Origin: Sinorhizobium sp. 6-70
Lineage (GTDB): Bacteria > Pseudomonadota > Alphaproteobacteria > Rhizobiales > Rhizobiaceae
Assembly (NCBI RefSeq): GCF_030124375.1
Contig: NZ_JASKLS010000014.1
Location: 107,182 to 171,181, forward strand
DNA: 64,000 nucleotides
Direction: 5' to 3'
Each line of letters begins with the position of its first letter. Within the stretch, counting starts at the first letter, position 1. Positions 51,540 to 59,953 of the stretch are shown here, piece by piece. The position numbers were made by a program, and so were the translations under genes. The notes beneath the pieces are model-generated. The model was not told the DNA's origin. It was given only the letters and a program-made list of their open reading frames with translations, and did not search any database.

Positions 51540-52325
51540 CTAATGCGGCAAAAGCGTCTGCGTCCGGCCGAGCAGGTAATAGGCGAGCAGCCCGGTCCAT
51601 TCCTTGGCGGCGGTCGTCGTCAGCTGCGCGTTGAGTGCAGGCTGGGTGAAGTCGAAGCCGAGCCGCACCTTGCCGCTCGTTCGATAGTCCGTCGGCCAGG
51701 GCAGCACGTCGATGCCGAACGAACGAAAGAGGCCGACCGAGCGCGGCATGTGGTAGGCAGAGGTGACGAGCGCGCAGTGCTCCATTCGGTTCGTGCTCAA
51801 TAGATCCCTCGTATTGCGTGCGTTCTCGAAGGTGGTGCGCGAGTCTTCCTCGCGGACGAGACGTTCGGGGGCGATGTCGAACGCGCCGAAGAATGCCCGC
51901 GAGGCTTCCGCGTCGCCGGCATAGCCGCCGCTCAAGGAGCCATCGCCGCCCGACACGAGGATGCGGGCAGCAGGATAGGTCTTGGCAAGCCGGACGGTCT
52001 CGACGAAGCGCTCCGCCGCCTGGTTGAGTTCGATGCCGCCGCGCCCGGCAATCACCACGTTCTCGAAGGCGCCGCCAAGCACGATGATGCAGGAGAGCTC
52101 CGCCGGCGGAGACAGGCGAGGAAACCGCTCTTCGAGGATCTGCAGGAAATAGGAGCCGGTGGTGGTAAACAGCGTCAGGAACAGCACCCCGAGGCCGAGT
52201 GAGCCGAAGACACCACCGATGCGCGCGCGGCCGCGCAGCGCCAGCACAAAGCCGATGAGGATGCTGAAGAAGGCGAGCGAGAGCGGCTGGGCAAGGAGCC
52301 AGAAGATTTTGGAGGCAAGGAACAT
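51540..52325 (-). CDS. YdcF/DUF218 family membrane protein
   Basis: 261 aa. Two N-terminal helices (about 5-28 and 40-60), then a periplasmic or cytosolic DUF218 domain: IIVLGGAFENV, RILVSGGDGSLSGG, EEDSRTTFENARNTRDLL and CALVTSAYHMPRSVGLFRSFG. The SRTTFENA and TSAYHMPRS motifs are diagnostic. Members include SanA/YdcF/ElyC, linked to envelope integrity. Start at 52325 chosen for the hydrophobic N-terminus; the RBS is weak. Confidence 0.9.
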   Translation of the reverse strand: MFLASKIFWLLAQPLSLAFFSILIGFVLALRGRARIGGVFGSLGLGVLFLTLFTTTGSYFLQILEERFPRLSPPAELSCIIVLGGAFENVVIAGRGGIELNQAAERFVETVRLAKTYPAARILVSGGDGSLSGGYAGDAEASRAFFGAFDIAPERLVREEDSRTTFENARNTRDLLSTNRMEHCALVTSAYHMPRSVGLFRSFGIDVLPWPTDYRTSGKVRLGFDFTQPALNAQLTTTAAKEWTGLLAYYLLGRTQTLLPH

Positions 52326-52524
52326 GGGCAACTGTTCTGGTGCCTGGTTGGTTAATTTTCTGCGAATTCCGGCGTCATCATGCGGGCAGCGAGGCCGTCG
52401 CATTCGTCACCGGCTGAAGCTGTCGTAACTCAGACACATTCTGACGACGTTGCCGAGAATGCAACGCGTACGCGCAAGAATCTGCGCAGTCATAGACCTT
52501 CGTATCGCAAGTCATTGGAAATTT

Positions 52525-52600
<76 letters not shown>

Positions 52601-52738
52601 ATCAGGGTCCGGCAGTGCCGGTTCCGGGAAGATCGTCGGGCGTTGTGCCCAGCGAGTGGCGGCTTATTACTTCTGCTTTTTGCAGATGGCAAGCCGAAAA
52701 TTTAAAGCCGGTGCGATTTTGTTGCTCGTTCCGGGAAA

Positions 52739-52775
52739 ACGCCCCGACCGCGAGGTGTTGCGGCGGGCGGGGCGT
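52739..52775 (-). terminator. Probable terminator of the FYDLN_acid gene
   Basis: ACGCCCC/GGGGCGT outer stem with a further CCGC/GCGG pairing inside; on the minus strand it is followed by TTTTCC. It lies beyond a decayed family B repeat, about 80 bp from the stop codon. Confidence 0.6.
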
Positions 52776-52803
52776 CTTTCATGCGTGATTTGAAACGCTT
52801 AGC

Positions 52804-52852
52804 GTGATGAAGAAATGTGTGCGGCGGGTTTCCCGCCCACATCTTGCCGATG
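52804..52852 (+). repeat. Family B repeat, decayed copy 5
   Basis: GTGATGAAGAAATGTGTGCGGCGGGTTTCCCGCCCACATC keeps the first part (with the hairpin) of the family B consensus; the remainder is lost. Confidence 0.5.
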
Positions 52853-52853
52853 A

Positions 52854-53243
52854 TTAGACGTCTTCGTCCTCGTCGGAGACGCCGATGAGGTCGCTCATGT
52901 CGTCTTCGTCGTCTTCGTCGTCGGTCTCGAGGAAGGTATCGTCGTCATCGCCGTCGATCTCGACGTCGTCGTCGCCGAGATCCGGCAGGTCGTCGCCGCC
53001 CGATGCCTCGTCGTCGGCATCCTCGAGCGAAACGAGTTCGACCTCGGTGTTCTCTGCATCGACTTCCGTTACGTCTTCCTCTTCTTCCTTCTCGAGCACC
53101 TTGGCGACGGAGCTCTCCTCGAAGAAGGACAGCGGATAGGACTTGCCCGTGTAGGGGGAGACGATCGGGTCACGGTTCAGATCGTAGAATTTGCGCCCCG
53201 TTTCCGGGTCGATGCGCTTTGTTCCAAGTTCCGGTTTTGCCAC
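52854..53243 (-). CDS. FYDLN_acid / TIGR02300 family protein
   Basis: 129 aa, GTG start with AGAGG eight bases upstream. Conserved N-terminus KPELGTKRIDPETGRKFYDLNRDPIVSPYTGKSYP, then about 85 residues dominated by Asp and Glu. The Cys residues that some relatives have at the two turns are absent here (replaced by Asp/Ser/Tyr), so no zinc site is expected. Function unknown. Divergent from aroA. Confidence 0.9.
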   Translation of the reverse strand: MAKPELGTKRIDPETGRKFYDLNRDPIVSPYTGKSYPLSFFEESSVAKVLEKEEEEDVTEVDAENTEVELVSLEDADDEASGGDDLPDLGDDDVEIDGDDDDTFLETDDEDDEDDMSDLIGVSDEDEDV

Positions 53244-53529
53244 AGTCAAAGCCTCTTGAATGGCCGGACGAACCGGCTCTTGCCGGAAAGCCGGCGGGTG
53301 GAAAGTTATCAAGCTTATGATGATTAGCCGGTCCCCATAATCGTCTTGACGACTTCTGTCAAAGACAAACTTCGGCCGGGCCTCGCTCGCATTTTCTTCG
53401 TCCGGGAGGATGACCCTATTTGTGCTTTATGTTAGGGAGCCGGCGAGACCGGCGGTCCGCTCCGTAACGCGCGAGAAGGGCGTGATGTTCCATGGCCGCC
53501 GGCAGCCGGATTGTCAGAGGAAAAACAAC

Positions 53530-54897
53530 ATGTCCCATGGCTCAAGCCCGCGGCCTGCCACCGCAAAGAAGTCTTCCGATCTCAAGGGCACGGTCCGCAT
53601 TCCCGGCGACAAGTCGATCTCGCATCGCTCCTTCATGTTCGGCGGTCTTGCTTCGGGCGAGACCCGCATCACCGGCCTGCTTGAGGGCGAGGACGTGATC
53701 AACACCGGCAAGGCGATGCAGGCCATGGGCGCCAAGATCCGCAAGGACGGCGACACATGGATCATCGACGGCGTCGGCAACGGCGCGCTGCTCGCGCCGG
53801 AAGCGCCGCTCGATTTTGGCAATGCCGGCACCGGCTGCCGGCTGACCATGGGCCTTGTCGGCGTCTATGATTTCGACTCGACCTTCATCGGCGATGCCTC
53901 GCTTACCAAGCGGCCGATGGGTCGCGTGCTGAACCCGCTGAGGGAAATGGGTGTCCAGGTGAAATCGGCCGAAGGCGATCGGCTGCCGGTGACGCTGCGT
54001 GGCCCGAAGACGCCGAACCCGATCATCTATCGCGTGCCGATGGCGTCTGCCCAGGTGAAATCTGCCGTGCTGCTCGCCGGCCTCAACACGCCCGGCATCA
54101 CCACGGTCATCGAGCCGGTGATGACGCGCGACCACACCGAAAAGATGCTGCAGGGTTTCGGCGCCAGTCTGACGGTCGAAACCGATGCGGACGGCGTGCG
54201 CACCATCCATCTCGAAGGGCGCGGCAAGTTGACGGGCCAGGTGATCGACGTGCCCGGCGATCCGTCCTCGACGGCCTTTCCGCTGGTGGCCGCCCTTCTC
54301 GTGCCGGGCTCGGACGTCACCATTTTGAACGTCTTGATGAATCCGACGCGCACCGGCCTCATCCTGACGCTACAGGAAATGGGCGCCAACATCGAAGTCA
54401 TGAATGCGCGGCTTGCCGGCGGCGAGGATGTCGCCGATCTCCGCGTGCGCTATTCGGAGCTGAAGAGCGTCACGGTGCCGGAAGAGCGCGCCCCCTCGAT
54501 GATCGACGAATATCCGGTGCTCGCCGTCGCTGCCGCGTTTGCGGAAGGCACGACCGTCATGAACGGCCTCGACGAACTGCGCGTAAAGGAATCCGACCGC
54601 CTCTCCGCCGTCGCCGACGGCCTGAAGCTCAACGGCGTCGACTGCGACGAAGGCGAAGCCTCGCTGGTCGTGCGCGGCCGCCCCGGCGGCAAGGGCCTCG
54701 GTAACGCTTCGGGCGGTGAGGTCAAGACCCATCTCGACCACCGCATCGCTATGAGCTTCCTCGTGATGGGTCTCGCTTCCGAACATCCGGTGACGGTCGA
54801 CGACGCGACGATGATTGCGACGAGCTTCCCCGAATTCATGAACCTGATGACGGGGTTGGGCGCGAAGATCGAGCAGACGGAAGCCAAGGTGGCTTAA
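53530..54897 (+). CDS. aroA: 3-phosphoshikimate 1-carboxyvinyltransferase (EPSP synthase, class II/CP4-like)
   Basis: 455 aa; sixth step of the shikimate pathway. Class II landmarks: TVRIPGDKSISHRSFMFGGLASGETRITG (about 21-49), FGNAGTGCRLTMG (about 96-108), LTKRPMGRVLNPLREMG and VKESDRLSAV. The sequence closely follows the Agrobacterium CP4 enzyme, but residue 100 is Gly where CP4 has the Ala known to block glyphosate. Start 53530 has GAGGA ten bases upstream; the frame is open upstream without support. Overlaps cmk by one base (TAATG). Confidence 0.97.
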   Translation: MSHGSSPRPATAKKSSDLKGTVRIPGDKSISHRSFMFGGLASGETRITGLLEGEDVINTGKAMQAMGAKIRKDGDTWIIDGVGNGALLAPEAPLDFGNAGTGCRLTMGLVGVYDFDSTFIGDASLTKRPMGRVLNPLREMGVQVKSAEGDRLPVTLRGPKTPNPIIYRVPMASAQVKSAVLLAGLNTPGITTVIEPVMTRDHTEKMLQGFGASLTVETDADGVRTIHLEGRGKLTGQVIDVPGDPSSTAFPLVAALLVPGSDVTILNVLMNPTRTGLILTLQEMGANIEVMNARLAGGEDVADLRVRYSELKSVTVPEERAPSMIDEYPVLAVAAAFAEGTTVMNGLDELRVKESDRLSAVADGLKLNGVDCDEGEASLVVRGRPGGKGLGNASGGEVKTHLDHRIAMSFLVMGLASEHPVTVDDATMIATSFPEFMNLMTGLGAKIEQTEAKVA

Positions 54898-55535
54898 TGA
54901 CACTCACCATCGCCATCGACGGACCCGCTGCCGCCGGCAAGGGAACGCTTTCGCGGCGGATTGCCGAGGAATACGGCTTCCACCATCTCGACACCGGGCT
55001 CACCTATCGTGCGACCGCCAAGGCGCTTCTTGATGCCGGATTGCCGCTCGATGACGAGGCGGTCGCCGAGAAGATGGCGCGCGAGGTCGAGCTTGCGGGG
55101 CTTGATCGCTCGGTGCTCTCGGCCCATCAGATCGGTGAGGCGGCGTCGAAGATCGCCGTCATGCCGGCCGTGCGTCGGGCGCTGGTCGAGGCCCAGCGCG
55201 GCTTCTCGCGGAAGGAGCCGGGCACCGTGCTCGACGGGCGCGACATCGGCACCGTTGTCTGCCCCGACGCCGCCGTGAAGCTCTATGTGACGGCGTCGCC
55301 GGAAGTCCGGGCGAAACGCCGCTACGACGAGATCGTCGCCGGCGGTGGCTCGGCCGATTACCATGCGATCTTCGAGGATGTGAAAAAGCGCGACGAGCGC
55401 GACATGGGCCGGGCCGACAGCCCGCTTCGCCCGGCGGCGGATGCGCACTTGCTTGACACTTCCGAAATGAGTATAGAGGCGGCATTCCAGGCGGCGAAGA
55501 CGCTGATCGACGCGGCCTTGCAAACGAAGATTTGA
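54897..55535 (+). CDS. cmk: Cytidylate kinase
   Basis: 212 aa. P-loop IAIDGPAAAGKGTLSRRIAEEYGFHHLDTGLTYR (about 5-38), DGRDIGTVVCPDA and the lid RAKRRYDEI. Phosphorylates CMP and dCMP. Coupled to aroA through TAATG; the aroA-cmk-rpsA order is conserved in many proteobacteria. Confidence 0.96.
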   Translation: MTLTIAIDGPAAAGKGTLSRRIAEEYGFHHLDTGLTYRATAKALLDAGLPLDDEAVAEKMAREVELAGLDRSVLSAHQIGEAASKIAVMPAVRRALVEAQRGFSRKEPGTVLDGRDIGTVVCPDAAVKLYVTASPEVRAKRRYDEIVAGGGSADYHAIFEDVKKRDERDMGRADSPLRPAADAHLLDTSEMSIEAAFQAAKTLIDAALQTKI

Positions 55536-55697
55536 AGAAAGCCATCATCGGCTCGTGCCGGATCGCCTTCTTTTAAAGCCTGAAATTCCGTCCACGCGCC
55601 GGATTGCTCCTTCAAATGGGGCGGACTGGGTTCAGGCCCATTTAACGCTAACCCCCGGCGCATGTGCGTCTCTTCGCGAGATGCATCAGGAGATTTT

Positions 55698-57404
55698 ATG
55701 TCTGCAACCAACCCCACCCGTGATGATTTCGCAGCGCTTCTCGAAGAGTCCTTCGCCAAGACGGACCTCGCCGAAGGCTATGTCGCCAAGGGCGTCATCA
55801 CCGCGATCGAAAAGGACGTCGCGATCGTCGACGTCGGTCTGAAGGTCGAAGGCCGCGTGCCGCTGAAGGAATTCGGCGCCAAGGCCAAGGACGGCTCGCT
55901 CAAGGTCGGCGACGAAGTCGAAGTCTATGTCGAGCGCATCGAAAACGCGCTCGGCGAAGCCGTTCTGTCGCGCGAGAAGGCTCGCCGCGAGGAAAGCTGG
56001 CAGCGCCTGGAAGTGAAGTTCGAAGCCGGCGAACGCGTCGAAGGCATCATCTTCAACCAGGTCAAGGGCGGCTTCACCGTCGATCTCGACGGCGCCGTAG
56101 CCTTCCTGCCGCGGTCGCAGGTCGACATCCGTCCGATCCGCGACGTCACCCCGCTGATGCACAACCCGCAGCCCTTCGAAATCCTCAAGATGGACAAGCG
56201 CCGCGGCAACATCGTCGTTTCGCGCCGTACGGTTCTCGAAGAGTCCCGCGCCGAGCAGCGTTCTGAAATCGTTCAGAACCTCGAGGAAGGCCAGGTTGTC
56301 GAGGGTGTCGTCAAGAACATCACCGATTACGGTGCGTTCGTCGACCTCGGCGGCATCGACGGCCTGCTGCACGTCACGGACATGGCATGGCGTCGCGTCA
56401 ACCATCCGTCGGAAATCCTGAACATCGGCCAGCAGGTCAAGGTTCAGATCATCCGCATCAACCAGGAAACCCACCGCATCTCGCTCGGCATGAAGCAGCT
56501 CGAGTCGGATCCGTGGGATGGCATCGGCGCGAAGTATCCGGTCGGCAAGAAGATCTCCGGTACCGTCACGAACATCACCGACTACGGTGCGTTCGTCGAG
56601 CTGGAGCCGGGCATCGAAGGCCTGATCCACATCTCCGAAATGTCCTGGACCAAGAAGAACGTGCACCCCGGCAAGATCCTGTCCACCAGCCAGGAAGTGG
56701 ACGTGGTCGTTCTCGAAGTCGATCCGACCAAGCGTCGTATCTCGCTCGGCCTCAAGCAGACGCTGGAGAACCCGTGGCAGGCATTCGCGCATAGCCACCC
56801 GGCTGGCACCGAAGTCGAAGGCGAAGTCAAGAACAAGACCGAATTCGGCCTGTTCATCGGCCTCGACGGCGATGTCGACGGCATGGTCCACCTCTCCGAC
56901 CTCGACTGGAACCGTCCGGGCGAGCAGGTCATCGAAGAATACAACAAGGGCGATGTCGTCCGTGCTGTCGTTCTCGATGTGGACGTCGAGAAGGAGCGCA
57001 TCTCGCTCGGCATCAAGCAGCTCGGCAAGGATTCTGTCGGTGAAGCTGCCGCCTCTGGCGAACTGCGCAAGAACGCCGTTGTTTCGGCCGAAGTCATCGC
57101 GATCAACGATGGTGGCATCGAAGTGAAGCTCGTGAACCACGAAGACATCACCTCGTTCATCCGTCGTGCGGACCTGTCGCGTGACCGTGACGAACAGCGT
57201 CCGGAGCGCTTCTCGGTTGGTCAGGTTGTTGACGCCCGCGTCACCAACTTCTCCAAGAAGGACCGCAAGATCCAGCTGTCGATCAAGGCTCTGGAAATCG
57301 CGGAAGAGAAGGAAGCCGTCGCTCAGTTCGGTTCGTCCGACTCCGGCGCTTCGCTCGGTGACATTCTCGGCGCCGCTCTGAAGAACCGCCAGACCAACGA
57401 GTAA
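55698..57404 (+). CDS. rpsA: 30S ribosomal protein S1
   Basis: 568 aa with six S1 repeats, roughly at 30-95, 110-180, 200-268, 285-355, 372-442 and 460-530. Example motifs: GVVKNITDYGAFVDLGGIDGLLHVTDMAW and GTVTNITDYGAFVELEPGIEGLIHISEM. AGGAG lies seven bases before ATG 55698. Binds mRNA for initiation. Separated from cmk by a 162-bp leader and closed by a strong terminator. Confidence 0.98.
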   Translation: MSATNPTRDDFAALLEESFAKTDLAEGYVAKGVITAIEKDVAIVDVGLKVEGRVPLKEFGAKAKDGSLKVGDEVEVYVERIENALGEAVLSREKARREESWQRLEVKFEAGERVEGIIFNQVKGGFTVDLDGAVAFLPRSQVDIRPIRDVTPLMHNPQPFEILKMDKRRGNIVVSRRTVLEESRAEQRSEIVQNLEEGQVVEGVVKNITDYGAFVDLGGIDGLLHVTDMAWRRVNHPSEILNIGQQVKVQIIRINQETHRISLGMKQLESDPWDGIGAKYPVGKKISGTVTNITDYGAFVELEPGIEGLIHISEMSWTKKNVHPGKILSTSQEVDVVVLEVDPTKRRISLGLKQTLENPWQAFAHSHPAGTEVEGEVKNKTEFGLFIGLDGDVDGMVHLSDLDWNRPGEQVIEEYNKGDVVRAVVLDVDVEKERISLGIKQLGKDSVGEAAASGELRKNAVVSAEVIAINDGGIEVKLVNHEDITSFIRRADLSRDRDEQRPERFSVGQVVDARVTNFSKKDRKIQLSIKALEIAEEKEAVAQFGSSDSGASLGDILGAALKNRQTNE

Positions 57405-57427
57405 TCGTTGCGGAATCTGAAATGACG

Positions 57428-57459
57428 AGCCCGCGGAGAGCGATCTCCGCGGGCTTTTT
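57428..57459 (+). terminator. Intrinsic terminator after rpsA
   Basis: Perfect 12-bp stem AGCCCGCGGAGA/TCTCCGCGGGCT, loop GCGA, tail TTTT. Confidence 0.93.
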
Positions 57460-57484
57460 CGTTGAGCGGGAAAGAAAACGGGGG

Positions 57485-59134
57485 CTAGCCGAGACCGCCG
57501 AGTTTTCTGTAGAGATCATACGCATTGATGGCGCCGGGCTCGTCGCTCTTCTCTTCCGCTCCACCATCGGAAGATTCCTTTGCGGGCGTTTCACGATCGC
57601 CTTCGTCGCTCTCTGCGTCTGCTCCAGCATCGCTCTCCCCATCGCCAGTCCACTCCTGCTGGTCGGGCTTGCCCGCGCCGTCTTCGGCGTCCGCTTTGGC
57701 CGGAGGGTAGGGAACGAGGGCGAATGGTATCGCCTCGCGGGGAAGCCCGTTTTCGACGAGGCGGGTGATCATCTGCTGCATCGCCGGATCGTCGCCGGCG
57801 TTCGACGCCTTCGCTTGATTGGCTGAGCGCAGCGCCGCCGTCCTCTCCGGCTCGTCGGATTTGGGGTCGCTCAGCGGAGCGGCCCCGGTCGCCTCGTTTC
57901 TGGGGCGCATCAACGGCGAATGTTCCGCCGCATCGCTCTCCTGCGGTGCCGCTGGCATCTGCTCGCCAGTGTCACCGCCCTTCGGTTCAGCCGACTTTCC
58001 GCCGTCGCCAAAAACTTCCGGAAGAGCGAGGCCCTCACGGACAAGTGCTTTTACGGCGTCGGCAGAAAAACGCGCGGCCTGACTGCCTGGCTCTGCGCGC
58101 GGACCAGCAGGTCGCGTGCCGTGCCCGTCGTTATCGGGCGTCGGACGGCCATAGGTGCCATCCGTATCGAGCCCGTCGGCATCTGCCGCCTCGGCAACCC
58201 CACGTTCGAGCAAGGCCTCCATGTCGCTTGCGGTCTGTTCTGCGTCTTCCGGAACGGGGAGGATCGGTTCGGACGGCGAGGCGTCGAAGCCCTCCGTTTC
58301 GCCGGGGAAGTTGCCGGTGCTGGCGGGACCTGCGCCGGTGGCGCGCACTTCATCTTCCGGCTGCATTGGGGGGGGCGCCGCATCGGTCTCAGCTATTTCA
58401 CCCGGCATGCCGCCGCCTGCAACCGACGCCGCTGTCTCCATATCCGGACGGCCCGACACCGGTATCCGCTGCGTGCGCGCGTCCGAGGTCCTTGCGGCAT
58501 CCGGCCTCCTGGAGTCCTTCGGCAGCTCGTCCGGCGCTTCCTCGAACATCGCCTCGGCCGGATCGCCCTCTTCGTCTGCGCCGAAGGTCTTCTTCAGAAT
58601 CGATTGAAGCAGCGCGACCTCGCTTGATGCGGAAGCCTTTATCGCGGCGAACTGGGGCGGTGCGGCTGTCTGCACCGGCAGATTGCGGATCGCTTCCTTG
58701 GGCTGAGATTGAGGAAGTCCTGCATTGGCCCCCACTACCCCAGTTGGTGCGGTTCTTTCGCCGAGGCCGGACGGCATCGCGGTCAGCACGGCGAGGCGGT
58801 GCGCGAGGCTGCGTCCGCCGAGTTGCCGCTCCAGCAGCAGACGCTCCGGCATCGGCATGGATTGAAGGAAACCGATCAGGCGCTTGACGAAGTCACGGCC
58901 GCTTTCCTGCGGCAAGGGCGGAAACTTGAGGATGCGCGCGAGATCCTCCATCAACCGCACCAGCGCGTACCTGGAAAGAACCTCCTTGCCGGAGAGATGA
59001 CGGCTGAGCGCGTCGAGAATCTTCTGGATCGCCTCGGCGCGCTGACCGGATGGAGGCGCTGCATGGCGGATCTGCGACGTGGTTTCGTCGCCTGGGCCGA
59101 CCGCGTTCCTGGTTATGAGAATGGGCAGCATTCC
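57485..59134 (-). CDS. Large hypothetical protein with disordered acidic C-terminal two thirds
   Basis: 549 aa from ATG 59134 (in-frame ATG at 59239 and 59218 are possible; further upstream is repeat DNA). Residues about 1-130 look folded and helical (AEAIQKILDALSRHLSGKEVLSRYALVRLMEDLARILKFPPLPQ, FVKRLIGFLQSMPMPERLLLERQLGGRSLAHRLAVLTAM). From about 150 on the sequence is rich in Ala, Pro, Glu, Asp and Gly with no repeats, interrupted by a short ordered VKALVREGLALPEVF and MQQMITRLVENGLPREAIPFAL, and it ends AINAYDLYRKLGGLG. No signal peptide. I recognise no family. Confidence 0.7.
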   Translation of the reverse strand, partial: GMLPILITRNAVGPGDETTSQIRHAAPPSGQRAEAIQKILDALSRHLSGKEVLSRYALVRLMEDLARILKFPPLPQESGRDFVKRLIGFLQSMPMPERLLLERQLGGRSLAHRLAVLTAMPSGLGERTAPTGVVGANAGLPQSQPKEAIRNLPVQTAAPPQFAAIKASASSEVALLQSILKKTFGADEEGDPAEAMFEEAPDELPKDSRRPDAARTSDARTQRIPVSGRPDMETAASVAGGGMPGEIAETDAAPPPMQPEDEVRATGAGPASTGNFPGETEGFDASPSEPILPVPEDAEQTASDMEALLERGVAEAADADGLDTDGTYGRPTPDNDGHGTRPAGPRAEPGSQAARFSADAVKALVREGLALPEVFGDGGKSAEPKGGDTGEQMPAAPQESDAAEHSPLMRPRNEATGAAPLSDPKSDEPERTAALRSANQAKASNAGDDPAMQQMITRLVENGLPREAIPFALVPYPPAKADAEDGAGKPDQQEWTGDGESDAGADAESDEGDRETPAKESSDGGAEEKSDEPGAINAYDLYRKLGGLG

Positions 59135-59287
59135 GGTTTCCACTTTGCTTGCAGCAACGCTCTGCCGTTCTCGCAGCACCGCGCGTAAAGGCCTCGGACG
59201 GCCTCGGATCGCCATGATTGCTGTCGGAGAGCGCTTCATGCGCGCAGCGGCCAGGCCGAGCCAGCCCACGGCCTGGCCGCGGGCATT

Positions 59288-59375
59288 TACAGCGGCGCGC
59301 GTCTTGTCAGACGCGCAAAGGGTCTCTGCGTGTTTTGTCCTCAAATCGTCGAGGATTGAAGCAAACATGCAGCAG
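59288..59375 (-). repeat. Family A repeat, copy 9 (reverse)
   Basis: TTACAGCGGCGCGCGTCTTGTCAGACGCGCAAAG tail hairpin first, then TTTTGTCCTCAAATCGTCGAGGATTGAAGCAAACATGCAGCAG. The linker is shortened. Confidence 0.7.
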
Positions 59376-59480
59376 GGCATGATCGTTAAGGGTAGGCCAA
59401 AGAAGTTTATGAAATCTTAACCATGTCGCCTGCTGCGCCGGAACCTTGCGTGATGGCCTTTCCCGGTCCATCCTGCCCCT

Positions 59481-59573
59481 ATAGCGTCATGCGCCTTATC
59501 AGATGCGCGACGCTGTAGCACTTTGAATTGCTGCATGTTTTATCCTTGAATCGCGACGATTGAAGGATACGTG
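59481..59573 (-). repeat. Family A repeat, copy 10 (reverse)
   Basis: CTATAGCGTCATGCGCCTTATCAGATGCGCGACGCTGTAGCACTTTGAATTGCTGCATGTTTTATCCTTGAATC ... ATTGAAGGAT. Same orientation as copy 9; ends 19 bp before the DUF6665-like gene. Confidence 0.75.
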
Positions 59574-59591
59574 CCCTTCACGGAGCTGCCG

Positions 59592-59921
59592 ATGACATTC
59601 CGCCTTCCGCAATCGCTGAGCCGCTCTGATACAAGGAGCGGCGTGAACGTGCTCGAATATGAGCTGATGGCGGAGCGTGCCGACGCGCTTGGCCGCCACG
59701 GCTTGAAGGTGGAGAGGGCGATTGCGGCGCTGGACCAACTCGACAGCGGCAAGGATGGGCCAGCTGTCCGCGAGCGGCTTCTCGACGAGGCGGCGGACGC
59801 CGTCTGGGCCTTCCTCATTCAGCGGGAGATATGCGGCCTGCGCGACAGCCGCGATGCGGTGCGCCGCTACGGCATTCCAAAGGAGGTCATGGCCCGCCTC
59901 GGGATCGTCAGAAAGCGATAG
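59592..59921 (+). CDS. DUF6665-like small protein
   Basis: 109 aa; ATG 59592 with GGAG six bases upstream. Almost entirely helical: NVLEYELMAERADALGRHGLKVERAIAALDQLD then VRERLLDEAADAVWAFLIQREICGLRDSRDAVRRYGIPKEVMARLG. The second helix pair with WAFLIQREICGLRD is the conserved core of this rhizobial family of unknown function. A degenerate second copy of that core lies at 61114-61236, on the far side of the next gene. Confidence 0.8.
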   Translation: MTFRLPQSLSRSDTRSGVNVLEYELMAERADALGRHGLKVERAIAALDQLDSGKDGPAVRERLLDEAADAVWAFLIQREICGLRDSRDAVRRYGIPKEVMARLGIVRKR

Positions 59922-59953
59922 TCAGCAATTCAAAGGGCGCCGGAGCGCAGGGA

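Noticed and set aside
53410..53529. Forty-codon N-terminal extension of aroA
   Set aside because: The extension has no homology-like features; the ATG at 53530 gives the N-terminus and numbering of CP4-type enzymes.
55686..57140. 484-codon open frame opposite rpsA
   Set aside because: Antisense of the repeated S1 domains; low-complexity and without start signal.
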